Shown: positions 1 to 7,336, counted from the stretch's first letter. The stretch is DNA of 7,994 bases from Syntrophomonadaceae bacterium (GCA_007129055.1 SKWE01000168.1:1-7994); one strand, 5' to 3'. Notes: generated by a model not told the origin, from the letters alone. Numbers and translations are program-made.

Positions 1-2
1 AA

Positions 3-1196
3 GATGCCGACCGGGTGGCAGTTGTGGGCGCTGGCCCGGCCGGTCTTACGGCAGCGTACCAGTTGGCCCGCAAGGGTTACGGTGTGACAATTTATGAAGC
101 GCTCCCCATTCCCGGCGGAATGCTTTCAGTGGGTATACCGAGCTACAGGCTGCCAAGGGAGATCCTCAATGCCGAGGTAGAACTGGTAACCGAAATGGGC
201 GTGGAAATTATCTACAATACCAAGGTTGGTGAGGATATATCCATCGACCAGATATGGGAACAGGGGTTTAAGGCTATTTTTATCGCCAGCGGATTGCATG
301 ACAGCGCTACCATGGGCTGCGAGGGTGAAGATGCCTGTTACATGGGTTACATGCCGGGAGTAGAATTCCTGCGCAAGATTAACCTTGGAGAAGAAGTTAA
401 CCTGGGCGAGAGGGTCGCAGTGATCGGTGGAGGTAACGTGGCAATGGATTGTGCCCGCTCTGCAGTCCGCCTGGGTGTTAAGGAAGTTCACCTTATATAC
501 CGCAGGAGCAGAAACGAAATGCCGGCCAACAGGGCGGAAATAGTGGCAGCAGAGGAAGAGGGAATCCAGTTTCACCTGCTTGCCAATCCCACCTGTATTC
601 TTGAGGAAGGTGGAGCGGTAAGCGGCATGGAGTGTATCAAGATGGAACTTGGTGAACCCGATGAAAGCGGAAGGCGGCGGCCCGTGCCGATGGACGGCTC
701 TGAATTTATTCTTGGCGCGGATACGGTGATACCGGCAATTGGCCAGGTAGCAGATTTTTGCTACCTGAATGATGATTGCGGTATGGACGTTACCAGGTGG
801 GGAACCCTGGTAGTCGACGAAGAGACAATGGCTGCCCGTACACCGGGTATTTTTGCCGGTGGTGACGCAGTCCTGGGGGCAAGAACTGTAATTGAAGCCA
901 TAGCTACCGCGAACCGGGCTGCCGAGGCGATAGACAAATACATTAAAGAGGGCAAAGCAGAAGTAGGCTACCGGCACAACATGGAGAAACATCTGGAACA
1001 GCTTGGGGTATACAGGGAAGAAACAGTTCCGGAAATGATCGGAAACAGGGAACGACTGGAAGAGGAAGTGCTGCCGGTTAATGAAAGAATGCACTGTTTC
1101 AGGGAGGCAGAGCTTGGATTCAAGTGCCCGACAGAAGTTACCGGCGAAGCGCAGCGCTGTGTAAAATGCTTGCGCCTGGGAATGCTTGTTCTTTAA
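3..1196 (+). CDS. GltD/NfnB-like FAD- and NAD(P)-binding oxidoreductase subunit, 5' end outside window
   Basis: The reading frame is open to the left edge, so the true start is upstream. The GTG at 15 lies inside the first FAD-binding fold and is not a start. Counting that GTG codon as residue 1, the FAD dinucleotide fold VVGAGPAGL is at 3-11, a second nucleotide fold VAVIGGGNVAMD is at 134-145, the GltD-type NADPH signature YRRSRNEMPA is at 162-171, and the FAD-closing motif GIFAGGDA is at 278-285. This is the glutamate synthase small-subunit / NfnB fold, which passes electrons between NAD(P)H and iron-sulfur partners. An extra C-terminal tail of about 80 residues ends with a CxxC (C382, C385), as in GltD-like subunits of clostridial redox complexes. 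The iron-sulfur segment expected N-terminal to this fold, or a fused NuoF-like domain, cannot be seen. No glutamate synthase large subunit is adjacent. The NuoG-like gene 13 nt downstream suggests a cytoplasmic bifurcating complex. Family assignment is firm; the exact complex is inferred. Confidence 0.
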   Translation, partial: DADRVAVVGAGPAGLTAAYQLARKGYGVTIYEALPIPGGMLSVGIPSYRLPREILNAEVELVTEMGVEIIYNTKVGEDISIDQIWEQGFKAIFIASGLHDSATMGCEGEDACYMGYMPGVEFLRKINLGEEVNLGERVAVIGGGNVAMDCARSAVRLGVKEVHLIYRRSRNEMPANRAEIVAAEEEGIQFHLLANPTCILEEGGAVSGMECIKMELGEPDESGRRRPVPMDGSEFILGADTVIPAIGQVADFCYLNDDCGMDVTRWGTLVVDEETMAARTPGIFAGGDAVLGARTVIEAIATANRAAEAIDKYIKEGKAEVGYRHNMEKHLEQLGVYREETVPEMIGNRERLEEEVLPVNERMHCFREAELGFKCPTEVTGEAQRCVKCLRLGMLVL

Positions 1197-1209
1197 GGGG
1201 GAAGGCCAG

Positions 1210-3219
1210 ATGAAAAATACTATAAGTTTACAAATAAACGGAAAGCAGATATTCGTGGACAGGGGAACGACAATCCTTGAGGCGGCCAGGCAGAATGGCA
1301 TAGAGGTTCCTACCCTTTGTTATCACCCGGGTTTGAAACCGCTGGGGCACTGCCGGGTTTGTATTGTTGAAGTCGAGGGGATGCAGAAACCGATAACTTC
1401 CTGTGATAATCCGGCAGTCGAGGGTATGGTTGTTTCTACGGAAAGCGAAAACCTGCAGGAAAAGCGAAAACAGCTCACTGAACTTGCCCTGGCCACACAC
1501 CCCTATAAAGATTGCCTTACCTGCACCAGGACGGGAACCTGCGAACTGCAGGATAGCGCATACAGGTACGGCTGTGACTTGCCAGAACAGCTGGATAGAG
1601 ATGTTACGGCCGGTAAGACAAATGATAACCCATACCTGGCCAGGGATGAGGAAAAGTGTATTATATGCGGAAGATGTGTGCAGGCCTGCCGGACCGGTGC
1701 CGGCCGTTTTGTCTACAGTATCGACGGCAGCGGTGTAAATACACGGGTGGTGCCGATGAACAATGGAAAACAGGCCACCATGGAAGAAGCTGGTTGCATT
1801 TTCTGCGGCCAGTGTATTGACGCATGCCCGGTAGCAGCTTTAACCGAAGTAGGCCGTGAAAAAGGCGGACGCGAGTGGGAGCTGGAAAAGTATCCCGGAA
1901 TCTGCCTGCACTGCTCCCTGGGCTGTGTAACGGAACGCCATTATTCCAACGGCATTCTGGTTAAGGTTACCGCTCCCGATTCTGAAAGCGGCTATCATTG
2001 GTTGTGCCGTAAAGGAAAGTTTGGTCATATTGACGATATAACCTTAAATACGGGTGCTCCTGTTCCCCTGGTAAAAAATGCAGAAGGGGAATACAGGGAA
2101 GTTGAAATACATGATGCAATTGTAGCTGCCGGTGAAGCCTTACAGTCGATAAAGAAAGAACATGGTCCTGATGCCCTTGCAGTTGTTGCCTCCGGGAATT
2201 TAAGCAACGAAGAAAGTTACCTGCTCCAAAAACTGGCCCGAGAGGTGCTGGAAACCGATAATCTAGATTTTGGGGCCGAGCCATCATGGATTCAGGCAAC
2301 TGCCGAGCTAAGAAAAATCTGTGGGGCAGATATAACCGGCCCTGCCTTTAACCGGTTGGAAGAAGCAGAAACAATTATGGTAGTTGGTTCAGGGCTTGAA
2401 GAAAGTCACCCGGTAGCAGAGATGATTATAAACAGGGCAGGCAGGTTCGGCTGCGCCCGGGTGATAAAAACATCTCCGCCGGTTGCTGATGATTACTACT
2501 GGCATTACCTGGACATGAGCCTTTTCAATGACAAAGAACATATTCTCTTTGACGCGCTTAGCTTTTACCTGGAAACAGGTGAAATAGATAAAGCAATAGA
2601 GAAACCTGGTATTACAGAAGAGCAAATAAAGAGTTTAGCAGGTTCCATGCTTAAGGCGAAAAGCTATACGGTAGTAGGCCCGACATTTTTAGAAAAAGCA
2701 AATCCGGAAGCGGTAAACGCGCTGATCAGGATGGCCAGGGCGGCAGGCCAGGTTGAACCGGGGAAAAACAATCTTTTGCTTTTATCCGGTTTTAGTAATG
2801 CTGCGGGCATCCTGGTTACCGGTGGGACTTCATATTACGGGCCCGGCCTTACAGGGCCAGGGAATATTGTAAAGGCAGGCCAGTCGGAAATTAAAGGGCT
2901 TTTAGCCTTTGGAAATCCATCATCTCTGCAGAAAAAGGGCATAGATGCTTTTCTAATTAATGTTTCAGGAGACAGCAATGATTCCGGCCGAACAGCAAAT
3001 ATTCTAATTCCCGCTGCAGGGCTTGAGCAGAAGGTTGGACATTTTACCAGCGCAGCCGGACAGACCAGGCTAAATGAAGTTCATCAGCCGGGAAGTTCCG
3101 GCTTTATGCAGGAATGGCAGCTGATTTGTGAAATAGCGAATGCATCTGGAGCGAAATGGAACTACAGAAGCCTTGAGCAGGTTCGCGAAGATATGACGGC
3201 TTATGCGGTTGCGGAATAA
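1210..3219 (+). CDS. NuoG/FdhA-like iron-sulfur electron-transfer subunit without a catalytic Mo/W ligand
   Basis: This 669-residue protein starts at ATG 1210, preceded by AAGGGGG (1195-1201), which also touches the stop of the upstream gene. The in-frame TTG at 1186 lies inside that gene and is a poorer choice. Domains in order: a plant-type 2Fe-2S domain (C37, C48, C51, C65); a NuoG His/Cys cluster (H97, C102, C105, C111); two ferredoxin-type 4Fe-4S clusters (C150/153/156/160 and C196/199/202/206); a molybdopterin-oxidoreductase 4Fe-4S motif (C232, C235, C239, C266); then a molybdopterin-oxidoreductase-like domain to the C-terminus. Formate dehydrogenases have CAR-x-(Sec/Cys)-H at the active site; the aligned stretch here reads GAEPSW (355-360), so the metal ligand is Ser and the His is Trp. 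The C-terminal MGD-binding domain of full FDHs, which are longer, also appears absent. I infer an electron conduit partnering the flavoprotein upstream, as in Sporomusa-type Nfn (Stn) or related bifurcating complexes, and not a formate dehydrogenase. Confidence 0.
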   Translation: MKNTISLQINGKQIFVDRGTTILEAARQNGIEVPTLCYHPGLKPLGHCRVCIVEVEGMQKPITSCDNPAVEGMVVSTESENLQEKRKQLTELALATHPYKDCLTCTRTGTCELQDSAYRYGCDLPEQLDRDVTAGKTNDNPYLARDEEKCIICGRCVQACRTGAGRFVYSIDGSGVNTRVVPMNNGKQATMEEAGCIFCGQCIDACPVAALTEVGREKGGREWELEKYPGICLHCSLGCVTERHYSNGILVKVTAPDSESGYHWLCRKGKFGHIDDITLNTGAPVPLVKNAEGEYREVEIHDAIVAAGEALQSIKKEHGPDALAVVASGNLSNEESYLLQKLAREVLETDNLDFGAEPSWIQATAELRKICGADITGPAFNRLEEAETIMVVGSGLEESHPVAEMIINRAGRFGCARVIKTSPPVADDYYWHYLDMSLFNDKEHILFDALSFYLETGEIDKAIEKPGITEEQIKSLAGSMLKAKSYTVVGPTFLEKANPEAVNALIRMARAAGQVEPGKNNLLLLSGFSNAAGILVTGGTSYYGPGLTGPGNIVKAGQSEIKGLLAFGNPSSLQKKGIDAFLINVSGDSNDSGRTANILIPAAGLEQKVGHFTSAAGQTRLNEVHQPGSSGFMQEWQLICEIANASGAKWNYRSLEQVREDMTAYAVAE

Positions 3220-3250
3220 AGAGAGACGGATTGGGGAATAAATATCCAGA

Positions 3251-4489
3251 GTGGTAGAGAATAATTTGTCCGTAATTAAAGTAGGGGAGATAACCCGCTA
3301 TATAAAAGGGTTGTTAAACGGTGATCCAAGGTTACAGGATCTTTGGGTTGCGGGTGAACTGTCAAATTTCAAGCATCACCGTTCCGGGCATATGTACTTT
3401 ACCCTGAAAGATAGCAAAGCCTCTTTGCGCTGTGTCTATTTTAAAAGGGAAAATGCCCGTTGTCTTTTCAAACCTGCTGACGGGATGGAAGTTTTTGCCC
3501 ACGGAAACATCTCCCTCTATGAGCCTGATGGCGTATACCAGCTTTATGTAAAGGAACTTGAACCTGCCGGTATGGGTTCGCTTTACCTTGCTTTTGAACA
3601 GTTGAAAAAAAAGCTTGAAATGGAAGGGCTTTTCAGGCTGGAACATAAAAAAGCGATCCCGGGAATGCCGCGGAAAATAGGTTTGGTAACATCACCTACC
3701 GGAGCCGCGCTGCAGGATATACTGGCAACTATAAAAATCAGGTATCCACATGTAGAACTACTTGTGGTGGAAAGCCTTGTGCAGGGAGCGGGCGCAGCTG
3801 ACGACCTGGTCCGGGCGCTTCATATTCTGAATGCCAGGGACGACATCGACTTGATTATTATGGCCCGGGGCGGCGGTTCCCTGGAAGATTTGTGGCCATT
3901 CAACGAGGAACTGGTCGCAAGGGCCGTATTTAAATCCCGAATACCGGTTATCTCGGCTATCGGGCATGAAACTGATTATACTATAACTGACTTTGTTGCA
4001 GATCTTCGCGCACCAACACCAACTGCCGCTGCGGTAGCTGCAGTGCCTGATATTAATGAAGTGAGAAACAGGTTAATCCAGTTGCAGGACAGGGCATTCC
4101 AGGCAGTTCAAAGAGGCGTGCAGAGGGAAAAACAGAGGCTCGACAACATGGTCAGCGACAAATATTTTGCCCTGCCGGCCAGAAGAGTTAAGCTGCAGGG
4201 GGAACAGCTGGACCTTTTGCAGAATAGCTTAAAACGCGAAATAGTGCGGCTTTTGCAATACAAGGGGATGGAACTGAATGCCCGTATTGACCGGCTTGAA
4301 GGGTTTAGCCCGCTAAAGGTAATGAGCAGGGGTTATTGCTACTGCAGGGATGAAAAGGGAAATATTATCCGCTCAGTAAAAGAAATAGCGGTAGAACAGC
4401 TTCTGAAGCTGAATTTCAGGGATGGAAGCGCTACCTGCCGGACTGAAATGATTGAGGAGGGCGCAGCCATTGGCGAAGAAAAAACCTGA
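3251..4489 (+). CDS. xseA: Exodeoxyribonuclease VII large subunit
   Basis: Catalytic subunit of exonuclease VII, which degrades single-stranded DNA from both ends into oligonucleotides and acts in the cytoplasm in repair. Its 412 residues match the family length. An N-terminal OB-fold (about 6-105, with LWVAGELSNFKHHRSGHMYF at 31-50) binds ssDNA. The catalytic domain follows, with GLVTSPTGAA (144-153), RGGGSLEDLWPFNEE (206-220) and the IGHETDYTITDF...RAPTPTAAA block (237-261), all hallmark motifs. A helical, probably coiled-coil stretch follows at about 265-350. The start is uncertain: GTG 3251 is the first possible codon after an in-frame TAA at 3239, but its only Shine-Dalgarno candidate (GGGGA, 3233-3237) is 13 nt away. 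TTG 3266 would remove only five residues and leave the conserved LSV-x-x-x-EI region nearly intact. It lies 31 nt after the NuoG-like gene and overlaps xseB by 20 nt. Confidence 0.
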   Translation: MVENNLSVIKVGEITRYIKGLLNGDPRLQDLWVAGELSNFKHHRSGHMYFTLKDSKASLRCVYFKRENARCLFKPADGMEVFAHGNISLYEPDGVYQLYVKELEPAGMGSLYLAFEQLKKKLEMEGLFRLEHKKAIPGMPRKIGLVTSPTGAALQDILATIKIRYPHVELLVVESLVQGAGAADDLVRALHILNARDDIDLIIMARGGGSLEDLWPFNEELVARAVFKSRIPVISAIGHETDYTITDFVADLRAPTPTAAAVAAVPDINEVRNRLIQLQDRAFQAVQRGVQREKQRLDNMVSDKYFALPARRVKLQGEQLDLLQNSLKREIVRLLQYKGMELNARIDRLEGFSPLKVMSRGYCYCRDEKGNIIRSVKEIAVEQLLKLNFRDGSATCRTEMIEEGAAIGEEKT

Positions 4490-4751
4490 TAACCTTAGCT
4501 ACGAAGAAGCTTTAGGCCGCCTGGAAGAAATTGTTGCAAAGCTGGAAAATGCAGAAATACCGCTTGAAGAATCGCTTGCAGCATTCCAGGAAGGTATAGC
4601 TCTTTCAAGGTTATGCCGTGAAAAACTTGCAGAAATAGAGTACAGGGTGGAATATTTATTAAAAGAGGAATACCAGCAATCGCTGGCGCTGGAAGCGGAT
4701 ATTAGTAGCGACGAAACAGATAATGAAACTGGCGACGGGCTTGACGAATGA
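4470..4751 (+). CDS. xseB: Exodeoxyribonuclease VII small subunit
   Basis: Small helical subunit that binds in several copies to XseA and is needed for exonuclease VII activity. The family pattern is clear: SYEEALGRLEEIVAKLE (10-26) then PLEESLAAFQEGIALSRLCR (31-50), two amphipathic helices, and an acidic tail (residues 76-93). I chose TTG 4470 as the start because GAGGAGG (4454-4460) sits 9 nt upstream, and the resulting 93-residue protein has the usual XseB length and begins just before the conserved helix. An in-frame TTG at 4452 would put the Shine-Dalgarno inside the coding sequence and add six residues (MRRAQP) unlike the family. With this start, xseB overlaps the end of xseA by 20 nt, which suggests translational coupling to set subunit ratio. 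Its stop overlaps the ispA start (ATGA). Confidence 0.
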   Translation: MAKKKPDNLSYEEALGRLEEIVAKLENAEIPLEESLAAFQEGIALSRLCREKLAEIEYRVEYLLKEEYQQSLALEADISSDETDNETGDGLDE

Positions 4752-5632
4752 TTAATATTGACCAGTACCTGGATCAAAAGAGGGTAGAGATAAACAGGGA
4801 GCTGGATTGTTATCTTCCCTCCTCAGAAACAGGTGCGGTTATTGAAGCAATGCGTTACAGCCTGGAAGCGGGCGGTAAAAGATTAAGGCCTATCTTAACC
4901 CTTGCCACAGCAGAAACACTGCAGGGGGATAGCCCTCGATTGCTGCCCCTGGCCTGCGCTTATGAAATGGTTCATACGTATTCGCTGATCCATGATGACC
5001 TGCCCGCGATGGATGACAGTAATTTAAGGCGTGGAAAGGCAACCTGCCACCTTGAACATGGGGAAGCAATAGCCATTCTGGCTGGCGATGCCCTGCTTAC
5101 TTTGGCTTTTGAGCTTATAGCCGACTACGGTTTAAGGCATAGCTGTCCGGGTAAGGCGCTGCTGATTATTAAGAATTTATCTTCAGCCTCAGGAGTAGCT
5201 GGGATGATCGGGGGCCAGGCGCTGGACCTGCAGGGTGAAAAAGAAAACCTGTCGCTGGCGGATACCGAAAAAATGGCAGCGCTGAAAACAGGAGCGCTGA
5301 TCAGATCGGCAGTTTACTGCGGCGCCATAGCTTCAGGAGCCGGGGAAACTGAATTGAAGGCCCTTGATCAATATGCACAGGCCATTGGCCTGGCTTTCCA
5401 GGTAGTTGACGATGTTTTGGACTATGAAAGCAGTCCCGGTGAACTTGGCAAACCGTCAGGAGTTGACCAGGCAAAGTCTAAATCGACTTTTCCTGCCCTA
5501 ATGGGTTTGGAACAAGCTAAAAAGCGTGCAGATATACTTTATGACCAGGCAATTGAAGCGCTGCAGGTTATAGATGAGCCTACAGAACTACTTGAAGCCA
5601 TCGCACGGAAGCTTGTTTATAGAAGCAGTTAA
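4748..5632 (+). CDS. ispA: Short-chain polyprenyl diphosphate synthase, farnesyl/geranyl type
   Basis: Condenses isopentenyl diphosphate with allylic diphosphates (DMAPP, GPP) to make farnesyl diphosphate, the precursor of undecaprenyl phosphate and quinone side chains; cytoplasmic. The 294 residues are normal for bacterial IspA. The first aspartate-rich motif is HDDLPAMDD (82-90) with the four-residue gap characteristic of bacterial enzymes, followed by NLRRGKATCH (92-101). The second motif is DDVLD (221-225), with the diphosphate-binding lysines in the following GKPSGVDQAKSKSTFP stretch. Residues -5 and -4 before the first Asp are Tyr-Ser, as in bacterial FPP synthases, which favours a C15 product; a geranylgeranyl product cannot be excluded. 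The start ATG overlaps the xseB stop (ATGA), so translation is probably coupled; only a weak GACGGG lies upstream. xseA-xseB-ispA linkage is common in Firmicutes. Confidence 0.
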   Translation: MINIDQYLDQKRVEINRELDCYLPSSETGAVIEAMRYSLEAGGKRLRPILTLATAETLQGDSPRLLPLACAYEMVHTYSLIHDDLPAMDDSNLRRGKATCHLEHGEAIAILAGDALLTLAFELIADYGLRHSCPGKALLIIKNLSSASGVAGMIGGQALDLQGEKENLSLADTEKMAALKTGALIRSAVYCGAIASGAGETELKALDQYAQAIGLAFQVVDDVLDYESSPGELGKPSGVDQAKSKSTFPALMGLEQAKKRADILYDQAIEALQVIDEPTELLEAIARKLVYRSS

Positions 5633-5640
5633 ACTTATAA

Positions 5641-5647
5641 AAAGGAG
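5641..5647 (+). promoter_or_regulatory. Ribosome binding site fixing the fchA start
   Basis: AAAGGAG lies 10 nt before ATG 5658. The frame is also open upstream to 5574, but those 28 codons lie within the ispA end and the leader, so this strong site decides for the short form. Confidence 0.
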
Positions 5648-5657
5648 ATGGTATATT

Positions 5658-6287
5658 ATGACAATGGCAGACAAAAGCTGCAGTTACTTTCTGGATGTGC
5701 TGGCATCGAAAGCGCCGGTGCCTGGAGGTGGAGGCGCAGCTGCAATGGGCGGAGCAATTGGTATGGCTCTTTCCAACATGGTAGGGAACCTGACTGTAGG
5801 CAAGAAAAAGTTTGCAGATGTGGAAGACGAGGTAAAGGATTTACTTGAAAAAGGCAGCCAGATTATTGAAGATTTGAAAATGCTTGTGGACAAGGATGCC
5901 GAAGTATTCGAGCCTTTATCCAAGGCTTACGGCCTGCCGAAAGATACTCCGGAAGAGAAAGAGCATAAAGCAAAAGTAATGGAAGAATGTTCAATTGAGG
6001 CCTGCTCGGTTCCGATGGAGATTATGAGGAAAGCGTACGAAGGAATTAAAATTCACGAGCGCATGGGTCAGATAGGGACAAAACTGGCTATTTCTGATGT
6101 TGGATGCGGTGTTGCCTTCCTGAAAGCCGCCCTTGTCAGCGGACAGTTAAATGTGCTGATTAACCTGGGGGCGATTAAGAATGAAGAGTTTATTAAAGAG
6201 ACTAAAGAAGAAATGGATCGCCTGCTCGAGGAAGGCTGCCGTATAGCCGATGAAACCCTTGAAAGTGTTGTATCAAAGTTCAGGTAG
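5658..6287 (+). CDS. fchA: Methenyl-THF cyclohydrolase, cyclodeaminase (FTCD_C) family
   Basis: The 209-residue protein belongs to the formiminotransferase-cyclodeaminase C-terminal family. It has the glycine-rich APVPGGGGAAA loop at 19-29, VDKDAEVF at 78-84, and the SDVGCGVAFLKAAL helix (146-159) followed by NVLINLGAI (165-173). In folate-dependent anaerobes FchA interconverts methenyl-THF and formyl-THF, a step of the Wood-Ljungdahl methyl branch; relatives in histidine degraders deaminate formimino-THF. The cyclohydrolase role is favoured because folD is the next gene and its own cyclohydrolase residues are missing, while no histidine or purine degradation gene is in view. ATG 5658 is chosen because of AAAGGAG 10 nt upstream; ATG 5664 is a weaker alternative. 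The gene starts 25 nt after ispA and is probably in the same operon. Confidence 0.
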   Translation: MTMADKSCSYFLDVLASKAPVPGGGGAAAMGGAIGMALSNMVGNLTVGKKKFADVEDEVKDLLEKGSQIIEDLKMLVDKDAEVFEPLSKAYGLPKDTPEEKEHKAKVMEECSIEACSVPMEIMRKAYEGIKIHERMGQIGTKLAISDVGCGVAFLKAALVSGQLNVLINLGAIKNEEFIKETKEEMDRLLEEGCRIADETLESVVSKFR

Positions 6288-6293
6288 CTATAA

Positions 6294-6314
6294 ATTTTAC
6301 AGATGGTGTAAAAT
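6294..6314. promoter_or_regulatory. Palindrome against the folD -35 box, candidate operator
   Basis: ATTTTACA-gatgg-TGTAAAAT is a perfect inverted repeat with 8-bp arms and a 5-nt centre, starting 6 nt after the fchA stop. Its right arm overlaps by two bases the putative -35 box of folD (6313-6318). There is no T-tract after it, so a terminator is unlikely. It could bind a dimeric regulator controlling folD; I cannot assign it to a known regulator. Confidence 0.
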
Positions 6315-6341
6315 GATAATGTCCGGAATGCTTGCTATAAT
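6313..6341 (+). promoter_or_regulatory. Sigma-A-type promoter of folD with extended -10
   Basis: A -35-like ATGATA (6313-6318, four of six consensus bases) is followed after 17 nt by a perfect TATAAT (6336-6341) preceded by TGC, giving the extended -10 motif TGCTATAAT. Transcription would start near 6347-6349, leaving a leader of about 50 nt before the folD ATG. The extended -10 can compensate for the modest -35. Prediction from sequence only. Confidence 0.
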
Positions 6342-6397
6342 TGCTGCCTTTCAGGGCAGTTAACTTAAAGAAAAAATAGAAAGGGGATTTAAAGAAA

Positions 6398-7336
6398 ATG
6401 ACTGTAATAATTGATTGTGTTGCTATTGGCGAGGAAATTATGGAGGAAATTGTCAAGGAGACCGAGGAGTTAAAGGCAAAAGGGATTACCCCCGGTATCG
6501 CGACCCTGCTGGTTGGCGATGATTTTGGTTCAAAAATGTACAGAGGGCAGGTAGAAAAATTTTGCGAGGAAGCCGGTTTTAATTATATAAACGAGACCCA
6601 TCCCGCGGATACAACTGAAGAAGAAGTAATTAGAATTGTTCAGAAGCTAAATGATGATCCGAATGTGAGCGGTATATTACCGTTAAGGCCATTTCCTGAG
6701 CAGATTTCCGACTCTGCTGTTATTAATTCTATCGATGTAAAAAAAGATATTGACTGCTTCCATCCATTCAACATGGGTAAACTGGCTCTCGGTGAAGAAA
6801 CTTTCCCGCCGGCAACACCGGCAGCATGTATCGAAATTCTTGAGCGTTATGCCCGGAACGAAGAGAAAATGGACCCGAAGGATTTCTTTGAAGGTGCAGA
6901 AATTGTGGTTGTAGGCCACTCGAATATTGTAGGTAAGCCCTGCGCTTATCTTTCTGTGAACCGGAATGCTACCGTAACGGTAACCCACGTATTTACCAGC
7001 ATGAAAGGAAACCTTGAACAACACACCAAGGGCGCTGACATACTGATTGTGGCAGCCGGACGTCCTGACCTGATTGGGCCTGAGCAGGTAAAAGAAGGCG
7101 CTATCGTAATTGATGTTGGTATTAACCGGGTTAAAGTGCTGGATGAAAAGGGCGAACCTGTACTCAATGAAAAGGGTAAGCCAAAAACCAAGACTGTTGG
7201 CGACGTATCTTTTGACGCTGTAAAAGATATGACCAAAGCCATTTCGCCGGTTCCGAAGGGCGTAGGCTCTGTAACAAACAGGATGCTGATGAAAAATGCA
7301 CTAAAAGCCTGCAAAATGATTAACGGGCTCCTCTAA
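6398..7336 (+). CDS. folD: Methylene-THF dehydrogenase, FolD family, predicted monofunctional
   Basis: FolD normally oxidises methylene-THF to methenyl-THF with NAD(P)+ and hydrolyses that to formyl-THF. This 312-residue form is slightly longer than the usual 280-300. Family marks are LLVGDDFGSKMY (37-48), KDIDCFHPFNMGKL (116-129), the Rossmann motif VVVGHSNIVGKP (170-181), VIDVGINRV (237-245), GDV (268-270) and the C-terminal PVPKGVGSVTNRML (284-297). The catalytic Lys four residues after the conserved Tyr (E. coli K54, human K56) is Val52, and the Gln of GILVQLPLP (E. coli Q98, human Q100) is Leu96 in GILPLRPFP; the Asp of KDVDG (E. coli D121) is kept. This argues for a dehydrogenase without cyclohydrolase activity, with FchA upstream doing the second step. 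The usual Arg of GRSxxVG is His174, so cofactor preference (NAD or NADP) is open. The Shine-Dalgarno AAGGGGAT (6381-6388) supports ATG 6398. Confidence 0.
   Translation: MTVIIDCVAIGEEIMEEIVKETEELKAKGITPGIATLLVGDDFGSKMYRGQVEKFCEEAGFNYINETHPADTTEEEVIRIVQKLNDDPNVSGILPLRPFPEQISDSAVINSIDVKKDIDCFHPFNMGKLALGEETFPPATPAACIEILERYARNEEKMDPKDFFEGAEIVVVGHSNIVGKPCAYLSVNRNATVTVTHVFTSMKGNLEQHTKGADILIVAAGRPDLIGPEQVKEGAIVIDVGINRVKVLDEKGEPVLNEKGKPKTKTVGDVSFDAVKDMTKAISPVPKGVGSVTNRMLMKNALKACKMINGLL

Noticed and set aside
15..17. GTG at 15 as the start of the flavoprotein gene
   Set aside because: It encodes a Val at the beginning of the first beta strand of the FAD fold, and the frame is open upstream, so the gene extends beyond the window.
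126..1301. 391-codon open frame on the - strand
   Set aside because: It lies antisense to the flavoprotein gene; its translation is rich in Cys, His and Phe without any family motif, and the + strand frame has clear FAD and NADPH motifs.
1403..1738. 111-codon + strand frame inside the NuoG-like gene
   Set aside because: It is an out-of-frame shadow; its peptide only mirrors the cysteine-rich codons of the real frame and has no ribosome site.
6294..6314. Rex or FNR/CRP-type operator
   Set aside because: The arms ATTTTACA/TGTAAAAT do not match the Rex (TTGTTAA-N4-TTAACAA) or FNR (TTGAT-N4-ATCAA) patterns; only an unspecified operator is proposed.
6343..6360. Hairpin GCTGCC/GGCAGT in the fchA-folD spacer as a terminator
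   Set aside because: The six- to seven-bp stem has no following T-run and overlaps the predicted folD transcription start, so it is not listed as a feature.
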